Positions 44,809 through 54,226 are shown, numbered from the stretch's first letter. The stretch: DNA of 64,000 nt from Pelagicoccus sp. SDUM812003 (GCF_031127815.1 NZ_JARXHY010000003.1:466218-530217); one strand, 5' to 3'. Notes: generated from the letters alone by a model not told the origin. Translations and numbers: made by a program.

Positions 44809-45267
44809 TTACGATGACCGATTCCAAAGTCTCGCTCCGGCGCTCTTCAGGAGCTTTCTCGCTTTCAAGCGGCCAAACAAGGTGGCGAAGAAAAGGGGCG
44901 TTTTTCCGCCTCCGTTGTCAGCGTTGACGTCGGCTCCCGCGTCGATCAAGACCTGCATGATTTCCAGGTAGCCCTTAAAGGCGGCGCCGCCTAGCGGTGT
45001 TTGCCCTCGGTCGTTTCGCAAGTTGGGGTCCGCGCCCCGCTGCAGGATCGTTCTCGTCGTATCCACGTTCCCATTGTAGCTCGCCAGCATGAGCAACGAG
45101 TTTCCCTTTGGGTCCTGCAAGTTCACTGGCATGCCAGCGGCGAGCATGCTGTCGAGTGTATCCGATTCTCCGGTACGGGCAAGTTGGATCGCGAGGTCTT
45201 GCAGCTCGCGGTAGCGTTCGAGCTCGTCCTGGCTAAGGGATTCTGTTTGAGCAGTAGTCATGGTCAT
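44809..45267 (-). CDS. Ankyrin-repeat protein, catalase-associated (AnkB-like)
   Basis: The 152-aa soluble protein has about three to four ankyrin repeats: GNSLLMLASYNGNVDTTRTILQRGADPN, GQTPLGGAAFKGYLEIMQVLIDAGADVN, and GKTPLFFATLFGRL. It is downstream of katA on the same strand. In Pseudomonas aeruginosa an ankyrin protein next to katB is needed for full catalase activity, so a similar helper role is likely here. Confidence 0.85.
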   Translation of the reverse strand: MTMTTAQTESLSQDELERYRELQDLAIQLARTGESDTLDSMLAAGMPVNLQDPKGNSLLMLASYNGNVDTTRTILQRGADPNLRNDRGQTPLGGAAFKGYLEIMQVLIDAGADVNADNGGGKTPLFFATLFGRLKARKLLKSAGARLWNRSS

Positions 45268-45292
45268 GGAATCGTTTTGCGCAGTGGATTAT

Positions 45293-45322
45293 GAGCCCCG
45301 CCGATCCTCAGCGGCGGGACTC
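45293..45322. repeat. GC-rich hairpin between katA and ankyrin gene
   Basis: CCCGCCG (45297-45303) pairs with CGGCGGG (45312-45318), extended by GAG/CTC arms across one C-A mismatch. It lacks a T tract on either strand. It may attenuate read-through from katA or protect the transcript end. Confidence 0.45.
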
Positions 45323-45417
45323 AACGTGGCGCACCCATCCGGCGCGATGAAAGGAGGCCAGCGAGAGAGCCTTCGCCCCCGCTCGCTCATTCAAGGCTTT
45401 TTTTCCGGAAGGCCGTG

Positions 45418-46899
45418 CTATGCCCCGAGGGACGCGAGCTCGTCATCCGGTTCGAACTCTATTCCTAGAGCGCGTGCCACGCCTTGAGCGTAGGCAGGGT
45501 CGGCTCGGTGGAAATGGTTGAGCTGGCGACGAACGATGTTTTCCGGGACGCCTTGCATGGCCGAGGCGATATTGCGGTGCAAGCGATCGCGTTGGCTGTC
45601 GTTGAAGAGTCGATACAGGTTTCCGGGCTGAGTGTAGTCGTCGTTGCCTTCGCGATGATCGTAGCGGTCCGCGTCGCCGGAGATGCCCAGCGGCGGTTCG
45701 GCGTAGGAAGGATCCTCGGCCGGGCCTCCGAAGGAGTTTGGCTCGTAGTAGAGGTCTGGATTTCCGGCGTCGTTTTGGAAGAAGCGCATGGCTCCGTCTT
45801 TGTGGTAGTGGTTGACCTCGTTCTTGGGCCGGTTCACTGGCAAGGCTTCGTAGTGAGTGCCTAGCCGGTAGCGGTGGGCGTCTGCGTAGGAAAAGACGCG
45901 AGCCTGCAGCATTTTGTCAGGCGAGTGGCCAATGCCGGGCACGATGTTCGAGGGCGAGTACGCCGCCATTTCGATTTCGGTGAAGTAGTTTCCCGCGTTG
46001 CGGTTGAGCTCCATGACGCCGACTTCGATGAGCGGGTAGTCCCCGTGGGGCCAGACCTTGGTCAGGTCGAAGGGATTGTAGGGCGTTTTCTCTGCGTCCT
46101 TTTCCGGCATGATCTGGACGCAGACGGTCCACTTCGGATAGTCCTTGTTCTCGATCGCTCCGAAGAGGGCTTCCTGATAGCTTTCTCGGGTCTTTCCCAC
46201 CACGGCTTCGGCTTCCTCGTTGGTCAGGTGCTTGTGGCCTTGCTGGGTCTTGAAATGAAACTTCACCCAGTGGCGTTCGCCCGCTTCGTTCCAGAAGCTG
46301 TAGGTGTGCGAGCCGTAGCCGTTCATGAACATCGGGGCGGTGGGAATGCCTCGATCGCTCATCAGTATGGTGACCTGGTGGAGGCTTTCCGGCGAGAGCG
46401 ACCAGAAGTCCCATGCGGCGGTGGCGGAACGAAGGTGCGTCTTGGGATGCCGCTTTTGGGTGTGGATGAAGTCGGGAAACTTGTAGGGATCGCGCACGAA
46501 GAAGACGGGTGTATTGTTGCCCACCAAGTCCCAGTTTCCCTCGTCGGTGTAGAATTTCAGAGCGAAGCCTCGCACGTCGCGCTCCGCGTCCGCTGCCCCA
46601 AGCTCGCCGGCCACTGTACTGAAGCGGGCCACCAGCTCTGTCCGCTTGCCCACCTCGGAAAAGATGCTGGCGCGAGTGTACTTCGTGATGTCGTTGGTGA
46701 CGGTGAAGGTCCCGAAGGCGCCCCAGCCTTTGGCGTGCACCACGCGCTCGGGGATGCGCTCCCGGTTTTGATGGGCGAGCTTCTCGATCAGCTGGTAGTC
46801 CTGCATCAGAAGCGGTCCGCGCGGTCCGGCGGAGAGGGAATTCTGGTTGTCGGCGATAGGATTGCCGGCGGTCGTCGTAAGTTTAGGTGTCTTGTTCAT
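45418..46899 (-). CDS. katA: Monofunctional heme catalase
   Basis: This small-subunit (clade 3-like) catalase of 493 aa splits hydrogen peroxide. The distal catalytic His55 lies in [18 protein letters not shown], the distal Asn is in [13 protein letters not shown], and the heme-ligand Tyr is in [14 protein letters not shown]. No signal peptide is seen, so it is cytoplasmic. It is divergent from oxyR with a good OxyR box between them, and is followed by an ankyrin-repeat gene. Confidence 0.97.
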   Translation of the reverse strand: MNKTPKLTTTAGNPIADNQNSLSAGPRGPLLMQDYQLIEKLAHQNRERIPERVVHAKGWGAFGTFTVTNDITKYTRASIFSEVGKRTELVARFSTVAGELGAADAERDVRGFALKFYTDEGNWDLVGNNTPVFFVRDPYKFPDFIHTQKRHPKTHLRSATAAWDFWSLSPESLHQVTILMSDRGIPTAPMFMNGYGSHTYSFWNEAGERHWVKFHFKTQQGHKHLTNEEAEAVVGKTRESYQEALFGAIENKDYPKWTVCVQIMPEKDAEKTPYNPFDLTKVWPHGDYPLIEVGVMELNRNAGNYFTEIEMAAYSPSNIVPGIGHSPDKMLQARVFSYADAHRYRLGTHYEALPVNRPKNEVNHYHKDGAMRFFQNDAGNPDLYYEPNSFGGPAEDPSYAEPPLGISGDADRYDHREGNDDYTQPGNLYRLFNDSQRDRLHRNIASAMQGVPENIVRRQLNHFHRADPAYAQGVARALGIEFEPDDELASLGA

Positions 46900-46940
46900 G
46901 GGACTAGGCAGATCGTATCACGAGTTGACGATTTAGAAAA

Positions 46941-46977
46941 ATCGAATAACTAGATCTGCCTTATAGACAAAATCTAT
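46941..46977. promoter_or_regulatory. OxyR binding site between katA and oxyR
   Basis: The OxyR pattern ATAG-N7-CTAT-N7-ATAG-N7-CTAT is met with exact spacing as ATCG, AGAT, ATAG, CTAT (13 of 16 positions). The last quarter overlaps the oxyR start codon, so binding would both activate katA and repress oxyR, as in enterobacteria. Confidence 0.75.
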
Positions 46978-47872
46978 GGAGATGACGCAGCTGAGATGTT
47001 TTATCGCCGTGGCCCGCGAGCGAAACTTCACGCGAGCCGCCAAGGCTTGTCACATGACGCAGCCTTCGCTGAGCTATCAGATCGGGCGCTTGGAGGAGGA
47101 GCTGGGGGAGGCCTTGTTCATTCGCAAGCCGAAGGCGGTGGAGCTCAGCGATTCCGGAAAGCTGCTTCTGGAGAGCGCGTTGCGCATCGTGGAGGAGCAG
47201 GAGGCGGTTGTATCGAAATTTCGGATGCGCGAGCAGCTGCTCAGCGGCGAGGTCAGACTGGGCATCATTCCGACCATGGCGCCCTATCTGTTGCCGCCGC
47301 TGCTGCAGGCGTTTCGACAGAGCTATCCCAAGATCAGTCTCGTGGTGCGGGAGTCGCGCACTTCCCAGCTGGTGAAGGAGGTGGTCTCGGGAGAGATCGA
47401 GTTTGCCATCGTCAGCGACGTGGAGGCGAGCTCGCTGAAAAAGTACTCGCTGCATTTGGCCCGCTTGTTTGAAGAAGCCCTTTTGTTGGCGGTACCCAAC
47501 GCTCATCCTTTGTGTGGCGTGACGGATCTCAGCGTCAGGCATCTGCAGGACCAGGAGCTGATCTTGCTGAGCGAAGGAAACTGTCTGCGGGATCAAACCG
47601 AGCAGCTGTGCAGCCGACGGGGCGATGAGAACGCATTGGTTTGCGAGCAGTTGCCGACTCAGCTCTCGCTGGTGGCGGCCGGGCTCGGCGTGGCGGTGGT
47701 GCCGGAAATGGCGGTCCGTGAGAGCAGGGGGAGCGATTTGGAGTACCTGAGTTTTTCAGGGCAGCCTCCTAGGCGAATGATCGGTTTCCTGAAGAAGCGA
47801 GGGGGTAAGTTAAGCCTCGCTGCTCAGGAGTTTGTAATCCGCTTGCGCCGTCGCGTGGACGGCGTAGTCTGA
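46976..47872 (+). CDS. oxyR: LysR-family peroxide sensor OxyR
   Basis: The 298-aa regulator has an N-terminal LysR helix-turn-helix (CFIAVARERNFTRAAKACHMTQPSLSYQI). In the effector domain the redox pair Cys203 and Cys212 appears in GNCLRDQTEQLC, with the same 9-residue spacing as Cys199/Cys208 of E. coli OxyR. It is divergent from katA and its start codon overlaps the predicted operator. Confidence 0.93.
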   Translation: MEMTQLRCFIAVARERNFTRAAKACHMTQPSLSYQIGRLEEELGEALFIRKPKAVELSDSGKLLLESALRIVEEQEAVVSKFRMREQLLSGEVRLGIIPTMAPYLLPPLLQAFRQSYPKISLVVRESRTSQLVKEVVSGEIEFAIVSDVEASSLKKYSLHLARLFEEALLLAVPNAHPLCGVTDLSVRHLQDQELILLSEGNCLRDQTEQLCSRRGDENALVCEQLPTQLSLVAAGLGVAVVPEMAVRESRGSDLEYLSFSGQPPRRMIGFLKKRGGKLSLAAQEFVIRLRRRVDGVV

Positions 47873-47906
47873 GGGGCGATTCTCGGGTGAGCGAGCGATC
47901 ATCGTT

Positions 47907-49136
47907 GTGTCGGACTTGGGAAACGGTTTTTTGGCTGGGGTGAACCGACTCCCTTTTGCGACTTTGCCAGCCAACGTGTGGGTGCTCGCTGGCTGCCAAG
48001 CCTTGGCCATGTGCTCAGTGCCGATGATGGTGCTGGTTAGCGGGTTGCTCAGCGCCCGCATCGCTCCTGACGAGAAGCTGGCCACGCTGCCGGTGGCGCT
48101 CGTAGTGGTGGGCACGGCTTGCTCCGCCGTGCCCGCAGCCATGATAAACCGCCGCTTCGGGCGCAAGCGAGGCGGATACTTCGGATTCGCCGCCGGGCTG
48201 GTCGCTTGCGCCCTCGGCTATATCGCTGCCAAGGAAGCCGTTTTTCCGTTGTTGCTCGCGGCCTCTCTCTGCATGGGCGCCGCGGTGGCGTTCGGTCAGC
48301 AATTCCGATTTGCGGCCCTCGAGAGCGTGTCCGATCCGAGCAACTACGGTCCGGCGATTTCCGCATTCATGACTGGAGGATTGGTAGCCGCGGTCCTGGG
48401 GCCGGAGATCGGGGCGTTCGGGCGGGATCTGATCGAATCCCCCCATGGCTTCGCTGGATCCTTCGCAGTGCAGGGGGGAGTGATCCTAGCTGCGGTTCTG
48501 CTGTATTCACTTTATCATGAAACGCCGCAAAGCGCCTCGCTCTCGGAGCCGAGAGGGCGACCCATGAAGGAGATCGTTCGATCGCCTGCGTTTATGGTGG
48601 CGGCTGGAACGGCGGCGGTGAGCTATATCGTGATGAGTTTCATCATGACCGCTACGCCGATCAATATGTATGAACTTTGTGGATTCACGTTGACCGATAC
48701 CAAGCGCGTGATCCAGAGCCACATTCTCGCGATGTTTCTTCCCAGTTTGTTTAGCGGCTGGCTGATGAAGCGCTATGGAGCCCGCAAGCTGATGATCGCA
48801 GGTGTGGTGGCCTACGCGGTGGTGGTCGTAGTGGGAACGCAAGGACAGCGTCTCGTGCATTTCTGGGCGGCTCTGGTGGTGCTTGGGGTCGGCTGGAACT
48901 TCCTCTTCGCTAGCGGTACGGCGCTTCTACCTTTGAGCTATCAACCCAGCGAACGCTTTCGAGCTCAGGCGGCCAACGATCTGTGCGTCTTCGGCAGCCA
49001 AGCGGTCGCTTCGCTGTCGGCGGGCTGGTTCCTGTTCAGTTTCGGCTGGAGCGCCATGTTGTTCAGCTGCGCTCCTCTGCTGCTGGTGGCGGGCGTGCTG
49101 ATAGGACGCAGCAGGTCGCTGCGGACCGCGTCCTGA
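47907..49136 (+). CDS. Major facilitator superfamily transporter
   Basis: The 409-aa protein has twelve predicted transmembrane helices and the MFS loop text NRRFGRKRGGYFGFAAG after helix 2. It probably starts at the GTG at 47907; the first ATG would remove the first helix. It follows oxyR by 34 bp and may be cotranscribed. Substrate unknown; it resembles drug/metabolite exporters of the general YajR/YnfM kind. Confidence 0.75.
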   Translation: MSDLGNGFLAGVNRLPFATLPANVWVLAGCQALAMCSVPMMVLVSGLLSARIAPDEKLATLPVALVVVGTACSAVPAAMINRRFGRKRGGYFGFAAGLVACALGYIAAKEAVFPLLLAASLCMGAAVAFGQQFRFAALESVSDPSNYGPAISAFMTGGLVAAVLGPEIGAFGRDLIESPHGFAGSFAVQGGVILAAVLLYSLYHETPQSASLSEPRGRPMKEIVRSPAFMVAAGTAAVSYIVMSFIMTATPINMYELCGFTLTDTKRVIQSHILAMFLPSLFSGWLMKRYGARKLMIAGVVAYAVVVVVGTQGQRLVHFWAALVVLGVGWNFLFASGTALLPLSYQPSERFRAQAANDLCVFGSQAVASLSAGWFLFSFGWSAMLFSCAPLLLVAGVLIGRSRSLRTAS

Positions 49137-49198
49137 GGCTGCTTGACTGAGGGCGCATTTCGAGATTTCGAAACCGCTTGTTGGGAGCGGGCGCGCAA

Positions 49199-49231
49199 AA
49201 GGCCCGCCTCCTTGTGTTGGAGGCGGGCCTT
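49199..49231. terminator. Bidirectional terminator
   Basis: A 13-bp perfect stem (49199-49211 with 49219-49231, 7-nt loop) lies between the convergent MFS and small-protein genes. The minus-strand side has the better T run (TTTT). Confidence 0.85.
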
Positions 49232-49273
49232 CGTATCTTGGAAAAGCGTTAGTTTGCGTCCTTTGGTCTTCGC

Positions 49274-49462
49274 TTAGCGGCTCTTGCGGGCCTTGCGAAA
49301 GGAAAGGGTGAAGCCGACCACGGCTGCCAGAGCGAGCAGGCAGACCATTGCGGGCAACCAGTTGGTGTGCGATCCTTCGTGGGTGTGAGGCAGGGCGTTG
49401 CTGTGGGCGAACAGCGAGCTGGCCAGGAAAAAGGGAGCGAAGAGTTTGATGAGGTTTTTCAT
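49274..49462 (-). CDS. Small membrane protein with histidine-containing outer segment
   Basis: The 62-aa protein has a signal-like N-terminus ending at SSLFA, a short segment with four His (HSNALPHTHEGSHTNW), one transmembrane helix (MVCLLALAAVVGFTLSF) and a basic tail. It is the last gene of the lar operon, 25 bp after larC. The His residues and the nickel context suggest metal binding outside the membrane, which is inference. Too short for a family assignment. Confidence 0.6.
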   Translation of the reverse strand: MKNLIKLFAPFFLASSLFAHSNALPHTHEGSHTNWLPAMVCLLALAAVVGFTLSFRKARKSR

Positions 49463-49487
49463 GAAGATGTGGGTTTCGATCGTAGGA

Positions 49488-50693
49488 CTAGGACGAGCGC
49501 TCGTCGAGCAAGCGTCGCGTTTCCGCCAGGGAAAGCGAGTGCTTTTGAGCGAGGGCTTTGAGGGATTCGTATTCCGCTTTCACGGTTTTCCTCCCTGAGG
49601 GCCTGATTGTTTCTTTAGCTAGAAGCGTACCGAGCTCGGTATCAATTTCAATTTTTCTCCGCTGTAGAACGCGGCGCCGCGCCGAATAGTAGCGCAGACC
49701 GATGGAGCTGGTGTTTTCGAGGATGAAATCGATGACTCGTTCCCGCACTGGTTCCGGCGCCAAGGCGCTCAGGGAAACGGCCGGGCGCCCTTTTTTCATT
49801 TGCGCTGGGGTGAGGACAACGTCGACCGCCCCGGCCGCCAGCAGCGCGTCCTGGAAGTCGCAGCCGAGCTCTTCAGGCGACATGTCGTCGATGTTGGTTT
49901 CGATGACCCAGATGCGATCGTTTCCCGGCTCCGCCGCGTCTGATTCGCAAAGGGATAGCCTCAGCACGTTGGCGGCTCGAAAGGTCTTTTGGCCCGGCCC
50001 GTAGGCGATGCGCGTGGCGGGCAAAGGGCAGCTTTCGAATCGGGGCGCGAGGAACTTCAGTATGGCCGCTCCGGTAGGCGTGCAGCGCTCGCCCGTTTCG
50101 TCCCCTTTGAAGGTGGGCATGCCGCGCAGGATGTCGGCGGTGGCGGGAGCGGGTACTGGGAGCAGTCCGTGCTGGGTCTGGACCGAGCCTGACCCGACGC
50201 AGATAGGGTCGCAGTAGCTGCGCGTGATCTCCAGTTGGTCGATGAGCACGGCGCAGCCCACGATGTCGAGAATGGAGTCCACCCCGCTGACCTCATGAAA
50301 ATGGATCGTTTCGATTGGGATGCCATGTATCCGTGATTCGGATTCGCCGATGATAGTGAAGATCTCCTTGGCGATCCGCTTGGCGTTTTCCGATATGCGA
50401 CCGTTTTCGATCAGCGAGACGATGTCGCTCAGGTGCCGGTGGTTGCCATGATGATGCGCGTGGTCTTGATGTGAATGCGAGTGGTGGTTCGCTCCTGTAT
50501 CGACGATCTTGATATGCGTGCAGACGATCCCGTTTTTGTTGAGTTCTTGGAACTCGATTTTGCCGTCCGGCAGCCCGAGCTTTTCCGGGAGCGATTCGAT
50601 GAGTGGATACGCCTCCGTCAAGGCGCAGAGCGCGCTGAGAAACATGTCACCGGCCACGCCGGAAAACGGTTCGATGTAGAGCGTGCGTTCCAT
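49488..50693 (-). CDS. larC: Nickel-pincer cofactor nickel insertase LarC
   Basis: LarC inserts nickel into the pincer mononucleotide made by LarB and LarE, in a CTP-dependent reaction. The 401-aa protein shows YIEPFSGVAGDMFLSAL at the N-terminus, the FHEVSGVDSILDIVG motif, PTGAAIL and the C-terminal ETNIDDMSPEELG region. Residues 70-87 hold ten histidines, a likely nickel-storage loop. It is one continuous frame, unlike Lactobacillus larC, which needs a programmed frameshift. It follows larB by 67 bp. Confidence 0.93.
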   Translation of the reverse strand: MERTLYIEPFSGVAGDMFLSALCALTEAYPLIESLPEKLGLPDGKIEFQELNKNGIVCTHIKIVDTGANHHSHSHQDHAHHHGNHRHLSDIVSLIENGRISENAKRIAKEIFTIIGESESRIHGIPIETIHFHEVSGVDSILDIVGCAVLIDQLEITRSYCDPICVGSGSVQTQHGLLPVPAPATADILRGMPTFKGDETGERCTPTGAAILKFLAPRFESCPLPATRIAYGPGQKTFRAANVLRLSLCESDAAEPGNDRIWVIETNIDDMSPEELGCDFQDALLAAGAVDVVLTPAQMKKGRPAVSLSALAPEPVRERVIDFILENTSSIGLRYYSARRRVLQRRKIEIDTELGTLLAKETIRPSGRKTVKAEYESLKALAQKHSLSLAETRRLLDERSS

Positions 50694-50760
50694 TCGGAGT
50701 GATTGTCTAGGGCTTAGCTATGGTAGCGTCGGGCATGGGTCAAGCGATGCGTGTCAGGCG

Positions 50761-51426
50761 TCAGGACGCCCCGTCGACGAGCCTTAGGATGCGGTAGGCT
50801 GCCATGGCGGCTCCGTAGCCGTTGTCTATGTTGACCACCGTGATGCCGTTGGCGCAGCTGGCGAGCATGGTGTTGAGGGCGACGTGGCCGCCGGCGGCGA
50901 CTCCGTATCCGACCGAAGCTGGAACTGCGATGATGGGCTGCGGCAGAAGTCCGCCGACAGCGGTGGGTAGCGCTCCCTCGAAACCGGCGACGACGATCAG
51001 CGCCCTGAAGCGTTTCAGCGATTCGACCCTATCGAGCAAGCGATGAATGCCAGCGATGCCGATGTCGTTGATGCGTTCGCTGGCGACGTTGAGGAAGGAC
51101 AGGGTGTAGTAGGCCTCGTTGACGATAGGCACGTCCGATGTACCCGCGGAGAGGATACCGATCTGCGGTTCGCCGCTTGGCTTGGCTTGCGAGGCATCCA
51201 GCAGGAAGGCTCCGGAGGCCTCGTCGTAGAGACTGTCGGGAAAATGCCGTTTCAGCACCTTCGCCTTTTCCGGTTGCATCTTCGTGACCAAAGCTGGCAG
51301 CTGGCGTTGCCGATAAGCGTCCAGGATGCCAGCGAGAGCGTCCACCGGTTTGCTTGCTCCGTAGATCACCTCGGGAAAACCGAGTCGCCTCGTGCGGTCG
51401 AAGTCGAGATTGAAAGAGTCGCTCAT
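50761..51426 (-). CDS. larB: Pyridinium-3,5-biscarboxylic acid mononucleotide synthase LarB
   Basis: LarB carboxylates nicotinic acid adenine dinucleotide and hydrolyses it, the first step of nickel-pincer cofactor synthesis. The 221-aa protein has an N-terminal helical part with DFDRTRRLGFPEVIYG and the AIR carboxylase-like (PurE) domain. That domain has ILSAGTSDVPIVNEAYYT and the substrate-site text GFEGALPTAVGGLLPQPIIAVPASVGYG. Its start overlaps the larE stop by 4 bp. Confidence 0.93.
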   Translation of the reverse strand: MSDSFNLDFDRTRRLGFPEVIYGASKPVDALAGILDAYRQRQLPALVTKMQPEKAKVLKRHFPDSLYDEASGAFLLDASQAKPSGEPQIGILSAGTSDVPIVNEAYYTLSFLNVASERINDIGIAGIHRLLDRVESLKRFRALIVVAGFEGALPTAVGGLLPQPIIAVPASVGYGVAAGGHVALNTMLASCANGITVVNIDNGYGAAMAAYRILRLVDGAS

Positions 51427-52235
51427 GCGTTTGAGGAAAGGGCTCTGTTCAGTTTTCCGGATACGAATCCTTCTCGGTCCACGCTGATGGTTTCGAAGCC
51501 CAAAGCGCGCAGGGCGGCGGAAATCCTGTCCAGGCGCGAGGTCAGCGCCTCTATTTGCTCGAACGGCACTTCGATCTTCGCTTCCGTTCCAAAGTGGCGC
51601 ACGCGCCCATCGGTGAAGCCGTAGCGTTCCAGTACGCTTTCAGCGGTTTCGATCTGCTGTAGTTTGCCTCTGGTGACGGGAGAACCGTAGGGGATTCGGG
51701 AGCTGAGGCAGGGGCTCGCCGGCTTGTCCCAGTTGGGCAATTCGAGGTGACGAGCGAGTTGGCGAACGGTCTGCTTGTCGACGCCGCATTCCGAGAGGGG
51801 AGAGCGGATGGCGTGGTCGGCGGCGGCTTTGAGACCGGGACGATAGTCTCCCAGGTCGTCCGCGTTGGTGCCGTTCAGTATCGTGCGCGTGGGGAAGCGT
51901 CGCTGCAGTTCGCCGAGGTCCTGATAGAGGTGGGACTTGCAAGCGAAGCAGCGATTGGAGGGGTTGCTTGCGTAGTTGCGGTCGTCCAGCTCGCGGGTGT
52001 GGATGATCTCCAGCTGGATGTCGAAGCGTCGGCAGAACGTTTTCGCTTCCTCCAGGTCGCGACGTTTCAGGCTGGGAGAGTCCGAGATGCAGCCGATCGC
52101 TCGTTCGGGCCCGAGGAAGTCGCGTGACAGCTTCAGGACGAGCGTCGAATCGACCCCGCCGGAGAAGGCGGTTATGGATCCTTCGAGCTGGGAGAACCAG
52201 CGTTCGAGGCGAGTGAGCGTGTCTTGCGTGGTCAT
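51423..52235 (-). CDS. larE: ATP-dependent sacrificial sulfur transferase LarE
   Basis: LarE turns the carboxylates of the LarB product into thiocarboxylates using sulfur from its own cysteine or a cluster. The 270-aa protein has the PP-loop SGGVDS (25-30) and the later motif NRCFACKSHLY, plus CLSSRIPYG. It is first in the lar operon larE-larB-larC-small protein. LarA, the racemase that uses the cofactor, is not in the window. Confidence 0.92.
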   Translation of the reverse strand: MTTQDTLTRLERWFSQLEGSITAFSGGVDSTLVLKLSRDFLGPERAIGCISDSPSLKRRDLEEAKTFCRRFDIQLEIIHTRELDDRNYASNPSNRCFACKSHLYQDLGELQRRFPTRTILNGTNADDLGDYRPGLKAAADHAIRSPLSECGVDKQTVRQLARHLELPNWDKPASPCLSSRIPYGSPVTRGKLQQIETAESVLERYGFTDGRVRHFGTEAKIEVPFEQIEALTSRLDRISAALRALGFETISVDREGFVSGKLNRALSSNA

Positions 52236-52365
52236 CGCGTGGAGAAGTAGGCAGGTGAACGCTGGCCAACGGCGGAATTCAGCGCAAAGGCTTTCACGTA
52301 TGACGAGGCGGATTGATTGGCTATTGCTAAAGAATGGCAGCGACTCAGGCGGATGCTTAGGTAGC

Positions 52366-52394
52366 CCGTAGATCGCGTTTCAGGAAATCTACGG
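52366..52394. repeat. 8-bp inverted repeat between larE and histidine kinase
   Basis: CCGTAGAT (52366-52373) and ATCTACGG (52387-52394) form a perfect dyad with a 13-nt centre, in the divergent promoter region of larE and the kinase. It could be an operator. Confidence 0.35.
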
Positions 52395-52512
52395 ATCCGC
52401 TTTGCGAAATTCGAAATTCTGCGTTTCTACTGAATGGTGGCTCTGGCGATGGACGTTGGGAAAGCGCCAAGCCTCGTCTGGGAAAGGCAAGCTCGGGAGG
52501 AGCGAACGAGGG

Positions 52513-54126
52513 ATGTTGAAGACGAAAAGGACTGAAACAAGGGGGAAATGGGTGGTGAGCGAACGGTCGCCGGAATGTCGCGTCTTGCTGCTGACGGAGT
52601 CGAAGGGAAAGGGCTCCGAGCTGTTCGAGGCCTTGGCGACTCGCAAGGCTGGCTCGAAGTTCAGCCTGCGTCGCTGCGGGGACGTGAGCTCCGCCTTCGA
52701 GGCGCTGGAGAGCGGCGGCTACGACATATTGCTGCTCGATCTGGGCCAAGCCGATTCTCTTAACGTCTCCGCTCTGGTCGAGATGCGTGACCGCTGCCAT
52801 TGCCCGATCGTGGTGCTGAGCGACTCCAACGACGAGCAGGTCGCGGCCTTGGCCATGCAGAACGGAGCCCAGGACTTTCTGGGAAAGGACATTCTCAACA
52901 GCGATCTGCTGGAGCGAACGATGCATCATTCCATCGAGCGGCACCGCATGTTGGCCGAGTTGGAGGCGGCCAAGCGAAAGGCCGAAGCGGCCAGCAAAGC
53001 GAAGAGCGATTTTCTCGCGGTGATGAGCCACGAGTTTCGCACCCCCATGAACGGCATTCTGGGAGGCATCAATCTGCTGCGCAACTTCAACTCCGATCCG
53101 CAAGCGATCGAGTTGCTCAACATGATGCGCCAGTGCGCGGAGAGCCAGTTGGATCTGATCAGCGACGTGCTCGATATCAGTCGGATCGAGGCGGGCAGCG
53201 TGCAGTTGACTTTCGAGCGGTTCAGCCCGCGCGATCTGATCGCCTCGGTCCTCTCCGCGGTGGCCTTCGACGCGAGGGAGAAGGGGGTTCGGCTGGCGGT
53301 CGATATCGATCCCAAGCTGCCGCGCGAGCTCGTTTCCGACGCCAGGCGGGTGCGTCAGGTGATGATGAATCTGGTGGGAAACGCCATGAAGTTCACCGAG
53401 CAGGGGGAGGTGAGAATCTGCGCCCGCAAGCTCAACGACCGCCTGATCGAATTTCGGGTGATAGACACCGGGATCGGCATCGCTTCGCAGGCCCTAGACT
53501 CCATTTTCGAGACCTTCACTCAGGTCGACTCCTCCTACAGTCGCCGCTATCAGGGCACAGGGCTGGGTTTGGCCATCTGCAAGCGCCTGGTGAAGCTGCT
53601 CGGAGGCGCGATTCGGGTGGAAAGCAAGGTCGGCGTCGGCTCGGACTTCCGTTTCACCATCGCTTGCGGCGAGCGGGAGGAGCTGCTCGGAAGCGAGGCC
53701 TGGCCACAGGACCCTACGGATCCCGGTTTCGCAGAGCGCTTCCCCCTGTCCATCCTGGTGGTGGAGGACAACGAGCTGGTGCGCACCTTTCTCATGGCGA
53801 CTTTTGAAAAGCTCGGGTACGTGGCGCGACAGGCCGAGAGCGGAGCCCAAGCCCTGTCCCTGTCGGACGAGCAAGCCTTTGACGCGATCTTCATGGACGT
53901 GCGCATGCCGGACTTGGACGGATTCGAGACCGCTGAAATGATTCGGGACAAGCAGCTGGATTCGGGAAAGCCTCGGCCCTACGTCGCCGCTATCACCGCT
54001 TCGGTCACCGGCGATGTCGAGCGCCGTTGCGAGGAGGCCGGATTTTCCGCCCTTCTGGCCAAACCGATCGAAATAGAGGATCTTCGAGCCTTGCTCAGAG
54101 CCGCCTACCAGCAGACGCAGGGTTAA
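52513..54126 (+). CDS. Hybrid histidine kinase with receivers at both ends
   Basis: This is a cytoplasmic hybrid kinase of 537 aa from the ATG at 52513; the frame opens further 5' at a GTG. Its domains run in this order. First, an N-terminal receiver-like domain (about 22-140, phosphoacceptor Asp76, Lys125), which lacks the usual acidic pair at its start. Second, a short coiled linker and HisKA with phospho-His173 (SHEFRTPMNG). Third, an ATPase domain with N-box NLVGNAMKFTEQ, DTGIGI and GTGLGL. Last, a C-terminal receiver with VVEDNELV and FMDVRMPDLDGFE. No membrane helix or known input domain is present, so the input is probably phosphorylation or binding at the N-terminal receiver. Confidence 0.88.
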   Translation: MLKTKRTETRGKWVVSERSPECRVLLLTESKGKGSELFEALATRKAGSKFSLRRCGDVSSAFEALESGGYDILLLDLGQADSLNVSALVEMRDRCHCPIVVLSDSNDEQVAALAMQNGAQDFLGKDILNSDLLERTMHHSIERHRMLAELEAAKRKAEAASKAKSDFLAVMSHEFRTPMNGILGGINLLRNFNSDPQAIELLNMMRQCAESQLDLISDVLDISRIEAGSVQLTFERFSPRDLIASVLSAVAFDAREKGVRLAVDIDPKLPRELVSDARRVRQVMMNLVGNAMKFTEQGEVRICARKLNDRLIEFRVIDTGIGIASQALDSIFETFTQVDSSYSRRYQGTGLGLAICKRLVKLLGGAIRVESKVGVGSDFRFTIACGEREELLGSEAWPQDPTDPGFAERFPLSILVVEDNELVRTFLMATFEKLGYVARQAESGAQALSLSDEQAFDAIFMDVRMPDLDGFETAEMIRDKQLDSGKPRPYVAAITASVTGDVERRCEEAGFSALLAKPIEIEDLRALLRAAYQQTQG

Positions 54127-54226
54127 AGGCTTTGCGTTTCGAATGGGGTAAATTTCTGCCCGCCCGCGAAAGGCGTTTTTCGAGGGTGGCGTCTCGCAGC
54201 CCCTTTGCTCGCCGATCGTCCCGCCC

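Noticed and set aside
45874..46953. 359-codon open frame antisense to katA
   Set aside because: Catalase on the other strand is certain; this frame has no domain and crosses the katA promoter.
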